From positions 62,001 through 126,000 of the forward strand of contig NZ_QEYO01000012.1 of NCBI RefSeq assembly GCF_023718305.1: a stretch of 64,000 nucleotides of DNA, given 5' to 3'. Positions 19,401 through 26,723 of the stretch are shown here, in pieces. The position numbers were made by a program, and so were the translations under genes. A model generated the notes under the pieces. It did not search any database, was not told where the DNA came from, and worked only from the letters and a program-made list of their open reading frames with translations. The stretch's first letter is position 1; each line of letters opens with the position of its first letter. Source of the DNA: Gramella sp. AN32. Lineage in GTDB: Bacteria > Bacteroidota > Bacteroidia > Flavobacteriales > Flavobacteriaceae.

Positions 19401-19490
19401 ATCAAAGTAGCCCGTCACCGTTTAAGAAAAAAATTGAAGATAGAAGAAGGTACTTCTTTTGAAATTTTTTTTAAGAGTAAAGGGTTTTAG
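16419..19490 (+). CDS. Membrane-spanning propeller/Y_Y_Y sensor with LuxR-type DNA-binding domain
   Basis: The 1023-residue protein has an N-terminal membrane-targeting segment, about fourteen regulator-propeller repeats (pattern D-x-x-G-x-x-W-x-G-T, about 60-690), a Y_Y_Y domain (about 735-795), one transmembrane helix (about 807-827), a coiled coil (about 830-900) and a C-terminal helix-turn-helix (about 962-1010, L-T-D-R-E-L-R-L-C and I-K-V-A-R-H-R-L-R-K-K-L). It has the sensor of a hybrid two-component system but no histidine kinase, phosphoacceptor or receiver domain, so the periplasmic ligand signal must reach the DNA-binding domain directly through the membrane. Divergent from susC, it probably senses an oligosaccharide and activates the operon. 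Start is uncertain: ATG 16419, 16449 or 16527 are possible; 16527 would leave only a minimal signal peptide. Confidence 0.9.
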   Translation: MRKDHNCICVMFLSGHRVKIVKVLSSYILLFIKYFNMTFLVFFSGGLLNAQKPVLQFKHLDIRDGFSDNRISQVVQDKNGIIWAATRLGINRYDGEKVSAYPLNNSAEIYDLKIIGVDNILIATSKGLYTYHKKRDRFELFSVETDDNTRNIFNKGVFSISSSNSYDFWMAGGKGKFYSVREDQKIYSYSAPQLNKSFSNTNIISLSEDTRGRLWLGTNNGEVWVFNPQTKKLIPLEEINNSYPINDIVVDNLNQLWVATNGNGVYKYNLESKSLIHYTATAKRGESINNNVVLCIYEGNNQRIYIGTDGGGINLFEPEKDHFTYFKQEVGEWGLSDNSILCLARGMHNVIFGGTVHGGISYFEDRINVYNISPQQLEFDTDKQGSKILEDAEANLWITAGRNGLRRYNPETGEVTVFIDNKNNSSDLAGDIVLSMKEDNKGRIWIGTLRGGLNIYDTNLKKLLQFSEQENLRSIYAIEEASGENMWVGTANGVVVFNDQLHIIKRINTDKGLSNNGITSIYKDVKGVMWVGTEKGLNILSKEGEQLQSFYTSKKDTTSLSGNHILCINEGPDLSVYVGTYGFGLNRYSRRYKNFERIGEQEGLHGKIVRGILVDNERSLWLSTNLGLSRIKSDTINSFGIQEGIPPFHGGNASLSKTGRIYFAGNDGLSYFEPETLQRDASQPRVFFTSFKVVEEKGARDLDPTAVFNNEQAYKLKLQPGYNLLTANFSSSNYFDLDDTEYFYKLEGLNNQWHALNKRKSLTFSNLAPGEYRLHISAKNGTGQLSLQEANIQFQVLPSFWQRWEIQAFLLLLTGLLILFLANWRNRNIRKQRDNFKKIVAIRTKEVEKEKDRAYKNELELLETERQNEQLKQKRLSDELRFKTEELTNSTLRTVHKNNLLVEIKEDFILEAKKNVVHKQLFENIVEKIDDSLTIDTEWEQFYTLFNQVNPGFIPGLKEETSSLTDRELRLCALIKLNFPSQQIATLFGISLSSIKVARHRLRKKLKIEEGTSFEIFFKSKGF

Positions 19491-19550
19491 GTGACTTTGA
19501 AGTTCACGAAGTATTATCCGAAAATTTTGGAATTAACGACACTACCATAA

Positions 19551-19594
19551 TTAGTAAGTTTAGAAATATTAAATAGCGAAAATTAACTTACTAA
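19551..19594. repeat. 10-bp perfect inverted repeat downstream of regulator
   Basis: TTAGTAAGTT (19551-19560) is complementary to AACTTACTAA (19585-19594) over a 24-nt loop, about 60 bp after the regulator stop. No T-run follows on either strand, so an operator or mRNA-stabilising hairpin is as likely as a terminator. Confidence 0.45.
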
Positions 19595-19657
19595 AAAATT
19601 ATGATTTCTAAGAAAGTAAGAGTTAAAAATTTTTAGTAGTCTTTCGGAATAAGTCAT

Positions 19658-19682
19658 TATATTTGTTTTATGTATAACATAT
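19658..19682 (+). promoter_or_regulatory. AGE promoter -7 box and overlapping operator site 1
   Basis: TATATTTG at 19658-19665 matches the Bacteroidota -7 consensus TAnnTTTG. Three bases downstream, 19668-19682 carries TTATGTATAACATAT, the reverse complement of the 15-bp motif at 28436-28450, placed where transcription should start. A protein bound here would block initiation. No clear -33 TTG was seen. Confidence 0.55.
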
Positions 19683-19686
19683 TGTA

Positions 19687-20856
19687 ATGAATTATTCCCT
19701 ACTTTATAAAGAAAGTCTCTTCTATAATGTCATCCCTTTTTGGGAAAAAAACTCTCTTGACACAAAATTTGGTGGTTATTTTTCCTGTCTCGATCAAAAG
19801 GGGGAGATCTATGACACCGATAAATTTATCTGGCTCCAGGGCCGGCAGGCTTGGATGTTCTCCTATTTGTACAACAATGTGGAACAAAAAAAAGATTGGC
19901 TGGAAATTGCCAAACTGGGCATTGATTTTTTAATTGACCATGGGCGGGATGACACGGGCAATTTTTACTTTTCCACTACACGCGAAGGAAAACCGCTGGT
20001 TCAGCCCTATAATATTTTTTCAGATTGTTTTGCGGCAATGGCTTTTGGCCAATATGCTAAGGCAACAGGGGATAAAGAAATACAGGATCTGGCAAAAAAT
20101 ACCTATTTCAATATCCTTGACAGAAGGGAAAATCCCAAAGGCCAATATGAAAAAAGCACGGGCAACCGACCGTTAAAGAGCTTTTCCCTCCCTATGATCC
20201 TTTCGAACCTGGTATTGGAACTGGAGGCGGTTTTGCCTGCAGAAGAAGTTGAAAAAACCATTGATTTTAGTGTAAATGAAGTAATGAAGGTTTTTCTTCA
20301 AAAAGACAACGGACTGATTTATGAGTTCTTGAATCCGGATGGAACTCCCAACGATAGCTTTGAAGGCCGACTTATAAATCCCGGGCACGGATTGGAGGCC
20401 ATGTGGTTTATGATAGATATTGCGGTGAGAAGTAATGATAAGGATTTAATAAAAAAAGCTTCAGAAACGATTTTGAAGATTTTGAATTTTGGTTGGGATA
20501 AAAAGTATGGCGGGATTTTTTATTTTCTGGATGTTAAAGGATATCCTCCGCAGCAATTAGAATGGGATCAGAAATTATGGTGGGTGCACCTCGAAGCCCT
20601 GGTGGCTTTGTCTAAAGCATACTTACATACTAAAAACCCTAAAATTTGGGAATGGTATGAAAAAGTCCATCAATACACGTTAAACCGCTTCCCCGATAAA
20701 GAAAACGGGGAGTGGTTTGGATATTTAAACCGCCAGGGGGAGCCATATTTAACTTTAAAGGGAGGAAAGTGGAAAGGTTGTTTTCATGTTCCCAGAGGCT
20801 TATACCAGTGCTGGAAAAATTTTGAAAAAATTGAACAAGAAAACTTATTGAAATAG
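19687..20856 (+). CDS. AGE-family N-acylglucosamine 2-epimerase
   Basis: The 389-residue cytoplasmic protein belongs to the (alpha/alpha)6-barrel N-acylglucosamine 2-epimerase family. Key positions can be seen: R53 in Q-G-R-Q-A-W, H234 and E237 in G-H-G-L-E-A-M-W, H301 and E303 in [11 protein letters not shown], and H367 in G-C-F-H-V-P-R. H234 and H367 fit the two catalytic histidines known in the family, and the length is normal. In sialic acid use, this enzyme converts N-acetylmannosamine, the aldolase product, to N-acetylglucosamine. The family also contains cellobiose and mannose epimerases, so substrate is inferred from the adjacent sialidase, esterases and transporter. There is no signal peptide. 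It opens the plus-strand sialic-acid block, with an operator-like site in its promoter. Confidence 0.88.
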   Translation: MNYSLLYKESLFYNVIPFWEKNSLDTKFGGYFSCLDQKGEIYDTDKFIWLQGRQAWMFSYLYNNVEQKKDWLEIAKLGIDFLIDHGRDDTGNFYFSTTREGKPLVQPYNIFSDCFAAMAFGQYAKATGDKEIQDLAKNTYFNILDRRENPKGQYEKSTGNRPLKSFSLPMILSNLVLELEAVLPAEEVEKTIDFSVNEVMKVFLQKDNGLIYEFLNPDGTPNDSFEGRLINPGHGLEAMWFMIDIAVRSNDKDLIKKASETILKILNFGWDKKYGGIFYFLDVKGYPPQQLEWDQKLWWVHLEALVALSKAYLHTKNPKIWEWYEKVHQYTLNRFPDKENGEWFGYLNRQGEPYLTLKGGKWKGCFHVPRGLYQCWKNFEKIEQENLLK

Positions 20857-20984
20857 TATTTCATTGGATTTGGAAGGCATAAACTATGGAGTATTTAGAG
20901 GCAACAAAGGCATTTTGGTAATTTATTTTTAAACCGGGGAAGGCATTAGAAAGACTTCGGTTTTCAGATATTTATTGTTTTCTT

Positions 20985-23000
20985 ATGGATAAATTAATAC
21001 TTTTCTTTTTATCAATTATGGCTGCCGGGCTTGGCCAGGCCCAAACAATCAGTTTAGAGGAAAAATATCCTATAATCCCAATACCTCAGGAAATTAAATA
21101 TGGGGAAAGTGAGTTGGAATTTAATTCAATTCAAATTCTTACCTCTGAATTTGTACCCGAATCCAAGCAGCTGATTACATTTTTTGAAAACAACGGCATT
21201 AATGAAGCAGTAAACGGTGTAAAAATCGAAATTATAAAAGAACATATTTCTGTCCATAATGCCGAAGAAGCTTATAAATTGAAAATTGGTTTTGAAATTA
21301 AAATTTGGGCCAGCACTTCAAAAGGAGCATTTTACGCCATAAAAACCCTACAGCAAATTTTTAGGCAGCATTCTGAAATTGGGATTTTGCCCCAAGTAGA
21401 AATCACAGATTGGCCCGCATTTAAAATTAGGGGGTTTATGCACGATACGGGCCGGAATTTCCAATCGGTCGCCCAGTTAAAAGAACAACTTGAAGTGCTG
21501 TCACAATACAAATTCAATGTATTTCATTGGCATCTAACCGATGATCCTGGGTGGCGTTTGGAAAGCAAACTATACCCACAACTTCAAAATGAAGCCGCCA
21601 CGTCGCGGGGAAAAGGTAAATTTTATAACCAGGAAGATTTTAAAGATATTTTGACGTTTTGCAAAGCGCGGCATATAACCGTGATTCCTGAATTTGATAT
21701 CCCGGGACATTCGCGGGCCTTTAGAACAGCTATGGGTTTTGAATCGATGCAAGATGAAAAGGCGCTCCCTGTTTTGTTGGATTTGTTTGATGAATTAGCT
21801 GGTTTGGCGAGTGCTGAAGAAATGCCCTATATTCATATTGGCACCGATGAGGTGCGCAATAAAGAAGAGTATGTTCCCGATGATTTTATTCAAAAAATTA
21901 TGGATAGAGTTAAATCAAATAATCGGGAAATCATTGTTTGGAAAGAAGGTATTGAAATAGAAAAAGACTCCACCTCGATCAATCAACTCTGGGCACAACA
22001 CAGCCCACGAGAAGGTCATCGGTTTATAGATTCCCGTGCCAATTATATTAATCATTTGGATCCGTTTGCAGGGATGGCACGCTTGTTTTTTCAACAACCT
22101 GCAAGACAACCCCAGGGGGATTCTTTGGCTTTGGGCGGAATTTTAGCAGTATGGCCAGATAATAACGTTGCCCATGAACGTGATATTTTAAAGCAAAACC
22201 CCATCTATCCTTCGATGGTTTTTTATGCTGATCCCATCTGGAAAGGAAGGGCTGAAAATAAACTGGAATATTGGGCTAAATTGCCCCCTGCGGGGTCAAA
22301 GGAGTATCAGGAGTTCAAAGCCTTTGAAGATAAAGTTATTACCCACAGAAACCTCTTTTTTGAAGGAAAAGAGTTTCCCTACGTTCGACAGACTGATATA
22401 AAATGGAATATTGTAGGACCTTTTAAAAATGATGGTGATGTTGATTTGCGTTTTCCGGTTGAAGATACTTTGAAGGCTTCATATAATGTGAATGGAAAAG
22501 ATTACGAATGGTCTCCACCTATAGTGGGCGGTACCATTCATTTTCGGCATTTTTTTAATTTTCCGGCCTTGACGAATGAAAGAACGGGTACTTTTTATGC
22601 CTATTCTGAAATTTATTCCCCAGATGATCGCGTCCAGGATTTTTGGGTAGGATTTCAAGGCTGGTCACGATCTGGCGGTAGGCGGGTAGGGCCTTTTCCA
22701 GGTCAGGGAGATTGGCATACTACCCACCCTAAGATTTGGGTCAATGGGATGGAGATAGAACCACCTAATTGGAAGCAACCAAATTTGGGCACAAACACGG
22801 CTGAGATCCCATTTGTTGACGAGGATTATTTTTATAGGCCCCCTACAAAAATTAAGCTAAAAAAAGGATGGAATAAAATGCTGTTGAAAATCCCCCAGGA
22901 CACCAACTCATGGAAATGGATGTTTACCTGCGTACCTGTAAAAATGACAAATGATGGGATTCAGGAGGAAAAGGATTTGAAGTTTAGGACGGGTTTTTAA
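20985..23000 (+). CDS. GH20 family hexosaminidase, divergent type with C-terminal domain
   Basis: The 671-residue protein has a signal peptide ending near G-L-G-Q-A-Q20, a GH20b N-terminal domain, and a GH20 barrel with F-H-W-H-L-T-D-D-P-G-W-R and H-I-G-T-D288-E289. The T in H-I-G-T-D-E replaces the usual G. After about residue 430 a C-terminal beta-rich region follows (W-N-I-V-G-P-F at about 473, and K-K-G-W-N-K-M-L-L-K-I near the end), resembling a jelly-roll binding module. The barrel is shorter than normal after the catalytic pair. It probably removes beta-HexNAc from glycans in the periplasm. It lies 128 bp after AGE on the same strand. Family is clear; activity of this divergent form is less certain than for the other GH20 enzymes. 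Confidence 0.87.
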   Translation: MDKLILFFLSIMAAGLGQAQTISLEEKYPIIPIPQEIKYGESELEFNSIQILTSEFVPESKQLITFFENNGINEAVNGVKIEIIKEHISVHNAEEAYKLKIGFEIKIWASTSKGAFYAIKTLQQIFRQHSEIGILPQVEITDWPAFKIRGFMHDTGRNFQSVAQLKEQLEVLSQYKFNVFHWHLTDDPGWRLESKLYPQLQNEAATSRGKGKFYNQEDFKDILTFCKARHITVIPEFDIPGHSRAFRTAMGFESMQDEKALPVLLDLFDELAGLASAEEMPYIHIGTDEVRNKEEYVPDDFIQKIMDRVKSNNREIIVWKEGIEIEKDSTSINQLWAQHSPREGHRFIDSRANYINHLDPFAGMARLFFQQPARQPQGDSLALGGILAVWPDNNVAHERDILKQNPIYPSMVFYADPIWKGRAENKLEYWAKLPPAGSKEYQEFKAFEDKVITHRNLFFEGKEFPYVRQTDIKWNIVGPFKNDGDVDLRFPVEDTLKASYNVNGKDYEWSPPIVGGTIHFRHFFNFPALTNERTGTFYAYSEIYSPDDRVQDFWVGFQGWSRSGGRRVGPFPGQGDWHTTHPKIWVNGMEIEPPNWKQPNLGTNTAEIPFVDEDYFYRPPTKIKLKKGWNKMLLKIPQDTNSWKWMFTCVPVKMTNDGIQEEKDLKFRTGF

Positions 23001-23023
23001 GAAATGCCAAAGCCCTTAAATTA

Positions 23024-23038
23024 ATATGTAATACATAA
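23024..23038. promoter_or_regulatory. Candidate operator site 2
   Basis: ATATGTAATACATAA differs by one base from the motif at 28436-28450 and contains the near-palindrome ATGTAATACAT. It lies in the gap after the GH20 gene, upstream of the decayed creatininase gene and the sialidase. TACCTTCG at 23059-23066 is one mismatch from the -7 consensus and 20 bp downstream of the site. Confidence 0.5.
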
Positions 23039-23172
23039 TGCAATACGTTTTAATTGATTACCTTCGCTAAATTAGAAATAAATATACTAGCCGGTTCTTC
23101 TAAAATAAAGGAATATAATGAGAGTTAATTTGAATCCAAAATCTGACCCACAATAAGAAAGTCATAGTTTAA

Positions 23173-23491
23173 ATGAAAAAAATCCTGCCTTTTATTTTGT
23201 ATAAGACGAATTATAAAGAGGTAAAAGCTACCAGTTGCAGCTTTTCGGTCTTGCCGTGGGGAGCTACTGACGTCCATAATTACAATCTTCCTTAAGGCAC
23301 CGATACAATCCTGGCGGAAGAAATTGTGGTAAGATCAGCAGGAATTGCCTGGGAAAAGGGAGCGGGTTCCATTGTCATTCCACCACTGGCTTATGGTGGA
23401 AAACGGTAATAATTGCATCGACGACCACATTGTGAAAGTTTCTCGTTTTTTGTATGAACTGGAATCTACCGATATAGATGAGCTTTATTAA
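23173..23491 (+). pseudogene. Decayed creatininase-family amidohydrolase
   Basis: From ATG 23173 the frame reads a recognisable creatininase N-terminus: I-L-Y-K-T-N-Y-K-E-V, then V-L-P-W-G-A-T-D-V-H-N-Y, then a TAA at 23293-23295 exactly where L-P-Y-G-T-D-x-I is expected (the Tyr codon has become a stop), and continuing G-T-D-T-I-L-A-E-E. The frame then fails at about 23400 and the family's C-terminal end (I-D-D-H-I-V-K-V-S-R-F-L) resumes in the +1 frame to a stop at 23489-23491. About 150 central residues are missing relative to the family's usual ~250. One nonsense mutation plus a frame-disrupting internal deletion makes it non-functional. The sialidase follows 34 bp later. Confidence 0.82.
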
Positions 23492-23525
23492 GAATAAATA
23501 CACGTAAAAATATAAAAATTCAAAG

Positions 23526-24668
23526 ATGAAAAAGATTTCAATTTTATTAATCAGTTTTGTTTTTTTAAGTTGTGGCACCCAAAAAGTAATCCAAGATCCA
23601 GAACCTAAAAATAATAATCTCGATTTTATAAATTTATTTGATGCGCGGGAGACTGAAGGAGTGGAATGTTATAGGATACCTGCCATTGTCACTGCTCCCA
23701 ATGGTGACCTCCTAGCCAGCATAGATGAACGGGTGCCGGGTTGCGCTGATCTGCGGGGCAGTAGGGACATAAACATCGTGCAACGCCGAAGCAGCGATAA
23801 CGGTAAAACCTGGAGCGATATTGAAATGGTAATAGATTTTCCGGACGGGCAATCTGCTTCAGATCCTTCCATGATCGTAGATGAAGAAACCGGGGATATT
23901 TTCCTGTTTTATAATTATATGGACCTGGACAAGGAAAAAGATGTGTATTATTTACATGTCATGAAAAGCACCGATAATGGAAAAACCTGGGAAGAGCCCC
24001 AGGATATCACTTCTCAAATTTCAAAACCCGAATGGCATGATGATTTTAAGTTCATAACCTCTGGCAGGGGGATCCAAACTAAAGACGGGAGGTTGCTGCA
24101 TACCCTGGTGAATTTGGAGAATGGTTTACATTTATTTGGAAGTGATGACCACGGAAAATCTTGGTTTTTGATAGATTCCCCGATTAAGCCTGCAAATGAA
24201 TCCAAGGTAATTCAATTGGCCAATGGGGATTATATGATCAACTCCCGGGTCAATACGAGGGAAGGCCATCGTTATGTTCATATCTCAAATGACAAAGGAA
24301 AAACCTGGGCTACAAAACCCGAACCCCAGCTGGTAGATCCGGGCAACAACGCCAGCATCCTGCGTTATACTTCGGTTGAAGATGGATATGATAAAAATCG
24401 CCTTTTGTTTTCAAATTCCAATGACGCTAAAGACCGTAAGAATCTAACTGTAAGGATAAGTTATGATGAAGGGAAGACCTGGAGTGATGGCAAAACTGTC
24501 TATGCCGGTGGTTCAGCTTATTCATCCATGACTATTCTTGAAAACGGGGAAATAGGAGTGTTTTTTGAAAAAGACGATTATAAAGAGAATGCCTTTGTAA
24601 GCTTCTCATTAGAATGGTTAACAGACGGGGAAGATAAATATAAGCAAGCTAAAAATAAACCATATTGA
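23526..24668 (+). CDS. GH33 exo-alpha-sialidase lipoprotein
   Basis: The 380-residue protein has a lipobox F-L-S-C16 and a six-bladed sialidase fold. The Y-R50-I-P motif and five Asp boxes (S/T-x-D-x-G-x-T-W at about 89-96, 148-155, 206-213, 254-261 and 312-319) are present. E225 in N-E-S-K-V-I-Q-L and R241 in N-S-R match conserved sialidase positions; a Tyr in G-G-S-A-Y-S-S followed by a Glu further on fits the nucleophile pair. It releases terminal sialic acid from glycans at the surface or in the periplasm. It is compact, without an extra binding domain. It sits amid esterase, epimerase and transporter genes for the same sugar. Start ATG 23526 is fixed by the lipoprotein signal. Confidence 0.94.
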   Translation: MKKISILLISFVFLSCGTQKVIQDPEPKNNNLDFINLFDARETEGVECYRIPAIVTAPNGDLLASIDERVPGCADLRGSRDINIVQRRSSDNGKTWSDIEMVIDFPDGQSASDPSMIVDEETGDIFLFYNYMDLDKEKDVYYLHVMKSTDNGKTWEEPQDITSQISKPEWHDDFKFITSGRGIQTKDGRLLHTLVNLENGLHLFGSDDHGKSWFLIDSPIKPANESKVIQLANGDYMINSRVNTREGHRYVHISNDKGKTWATKPEPQLVDPGNNASILRYTSVEDGYDKNRLLFSNSNDAKDRKNLTVRISYDEGKTWSDGKTVYAGGSAYSSMTILENGEIGVFFEKDDYKENAFVSFSLEWLTDGEDKYKQAKNKPY

Positions 24669-24686
24669 TTTTCATTTTAAGAATGT

Positions 24687-24701
24687 CTGTCTTATACATA
24701 A
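24687..24701. promoter_or_regulatory. Candidate operator site 3 (weak)
   Basis: CTGTCTTATACATAA matches the 15-bp motif of sites 1 and 4 at 12 of 15 positions, with the right half (TTATACATAA) intact and the left half degraded. It lies in the gap between the sialidase and the third GH20. Confidence 0.35.
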
Positions 24702-24845
24702 AGCGTAACTAAAATTTGTACAAAAGCATCTTCATAGCATTCCAAATGGGGAATGCCACATTACTTTTAAAATTTGATAATTTGCCGGACTGCATTTTTT
24801 AAAACTGAATCGAAACTAATATGATAACAAAACGAAAAAATAGAT

Positions 24846-24883
24846 AAATAAACCTTTCATATTGAAAATTTTTAGGTTTATTT
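24846..24883 (+). terminator. Hairpin with T tail upstream of GH20
   Basis: AAATAAACCT (24846-24855) pairs with AGGTTTATTT (24874-24883), a 10-bp stem with an 18-nt loop that runs into TTATC. It could end the sialidase transcript or act as a leader hairpin, since it lies only 30 bp upstream of the GH20 ATG. Confidence 0.45.
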
Positions 24884-24912
24884 TTATCAATTATTTATAA
24901 ATTCTAATTGAA

Positions 24913-26592
24913 ATGAAAAAATTTTTAGGTTTCCTATTTCTAACCATTGCTCTAACCTCCTGTGACAATAGCAAGTCCTATGAGCAATATAAAATTATTG
25001 AGAATTCCGACATCAACTACCCAATTATTCCACTTCCAGCAAAAATGGAAATGGCAAACGGCCGGTTCCTGATAGACGAAAATACCAGAATTTATGCAGC
25101 AGCTTCTTTGCAAAGTGAAGCTGATTTTTTGGCTGAAATACTTAGTACGGCATCTGGCGCAAGTATTTCCAACATTACTGAAGAAGATAGCGCTACTCAT
25201 GGCATTTACCTGAAGATTGATGCAAATATCCAAAATGAGGAAGGTTACAAACTTGATGTTGCCTACGATAAAATTGAGATTTCCGGCAAAAACCCAAAAG
25301 GGGTTTTTTATGGTATTCAGTCCTTAAGGATGTTAATGCCCCCCAAATCTGAAAATGAAGCAGTTGCAGATTTGTCCATTCCTGCAGTGGTAATAGAAGA
25401 TGCTCCACGGTATCCTTATAGGGGAATGCACCTGGATGTGGGAAGACATATGTTCCCGGTAGAATTCATTAAGAAATACATCAATCTTATCGCGTTGCAT
25501 AAAATGAACCGTTTTCACTGGCATCTTACTGAAGATCAGGGATGGAGGATCGAAATCAAAAAATATCCAAAACTTACCGAAGTAGGCTCCGTGCGTAAGG
25601 GAACTATGGTAGAGAAAAATTGGGATGAAAACGATGGTGAAGAATATGGAGGTTTTTATACCCAGGAAGAAGTAAAGGAAATTGTGGCTTATGCCCAAAG
25701 TAAACATATTGTGGTTATTCCTGAAATAGAAATGCCCGGCCATGCCCTTGCCGCTCTTGCTGCTTATCCGGAACTCGGCAACGATACCGGCCCTTATGAG
25801 GTGGCAACTAAATGGGGTGTTTTTAATCAAATTTATGCACCTAAAGAAGAAACTTTTAAATTTCTCGAAGATGTACTTACTGAAGTGATGGAACTTTTCC
25901 CCAGTAAATATATTCATATAGGAGGGGATGAAGCCCCTAAAAAAGAATGGAAAGAAAGTGCTCAGGCTCAGGAAGTCATCAAGCGCGAGGGGCTTAAAGA
26001 TGAACACGAGCTTCAGAGTTATTTTATCCAGCGTATTGAAAAATTTTTAAATAAAAATGGACGTCAAATAATTGGATGGGATGAGATCCTGGAGGGTGGT
26101 TTGGCCCCCAATGCTACAGTGATGTCCTGGCGCGGTATGGATGGCGGTATAGACGCGGCCAAACAGGGACATGATGTAATCATGACCCCGGGCTCGCACC
26201 TCTATTTAGACCATTATCAGGCTGATCCCGAAACAGAGCCCCTTGCAATAGGTGGTCTCACTACCGTAAAGAAAACCTATTCTTTTGAACCCACCCCAGA
26301 GGAATTGTCCGAAGAAGAAGCCAAACATATTTTAGGTGCTCAGGGGAATGTATGGACCGAGTATATGAAAACTTCAGATTATGTGGAATATATGGTACTA
26401 CCCAGAATGAGTGCCTTGGCTGAAGTAGTATGGACACCTCGCGAAAAGAGAGACTGGGCAGACTTTAAATCCAGGTTGAAAAAACTTTCAGAAAGATACG
26501 ATACGTTGGATTATAATTACGCCAAACACGTTTTTGAAGAAGATGAAACTTTGGTGGAAAAGGACACCATCACCAGCGGTGCGGGGGAATAA
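24913..26592 (+). CDS. GH20 beta-N-acetylhexosaminidase lipoprotein
   Basis: The 559-residue protein starts with a lipoprotein signal and lipobox L-T-S-C17. The GH20b domain (about 35-160) precedes the barrel, which has F-H-W-H-L-T-E-D-Q-G-W-R, the H-I-G-G-D-E pair at D339 and E340, and the downstream G-W-D-E-I-L-E-G-G-L-A-P and A-Q-G-N-V-W-T-E motifs of classical enzymes. Sequence style is close to the GH20 at 6235-7920, unlike the other two. A short acidic tail follows the barrel. It removes beta-GlcNAc/GalNAc exposed after desialylation. A good intrinsic terminator at 26633-26663 follows. Confidence 0.94.
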   Translation: MKKFLGFLFLTIALTSCDNSKSYEQYKIIENSDINYPIIPLPAKMEMANGRFLIDENTRIYAAASLQSEADFLAEILSTASGASISNITEEDSATHGIYLKIDANIQNEEGYKLDVAYDKIEISGKNPKGVFYGIQSLRMLMPPKSENEAVADLSIPAVVIEDAPRYPYRGMHLDVGRHMFPVEFIKKYINLIALHKMNRFHWHLTEDQGWRIEIKKYPKLTEVGSVRKGTMVEKNWDENDGEEYGGFYTQEEVKEIVAYAQSKHIVVIPEIEMPGHALAALAAYPELGNDTGPYEVATKWGVFNQIYAPKEETFKFLEDVLTEVMELFPSKYIHIGGDEAPKKEWKESAQAQEVIKREGLKDEHELQSYFIQRIEKFLNKNGRQIIGWDEILEGGLAPNATVMSWRGMDGGIDAAKQGHDVIMTPGSHLYLDHYQADPETEPLAIGGLTTVKKTYSFEPTPEELSEEEAKHILGAQGNVWTEYMKTSDYVEYMVLPRMSALAEVVWTPREKRDWADFKSRLKKLSERYDTLDYNYAKHVFEEDETLVEKDTITSGAGE

Positions 26593-26632
26593 TTTCAATC
26601 TCTTCATAGGGATATCCGTTTTAAAAATAAAT

Positions 26633-26663
26633 CCACAGCCTGTCCTATTTGGTCAGGCTGTGG
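26633..26663 (+). terminator. Intrinsic terminator after GH20
   Basis: CCACAGCCTG (26633-26642) pairs perfectly with CAGGCTGTGG (26654-26663) around an 11-nt loop, followed by CATTTTAAA. The strong GC-rich stem 40 bp after the stop is the clearest terminator of the sialic-acid block; the T-tract is short. Confidence 0.65.
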
Positions 26664-26723
26664 CATTTTAAAACCACACATTAAGCTTCGGAATATAGAA
26701 CAATGAGAAAACTGAATTAAAAA

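Noticed and set aside
25333..26007. A 224-codon open frame on the minus strand
   Set aside because: It lies wholly antisense to a clear GH20 gene and has no recognisable motif; a shadow frame.
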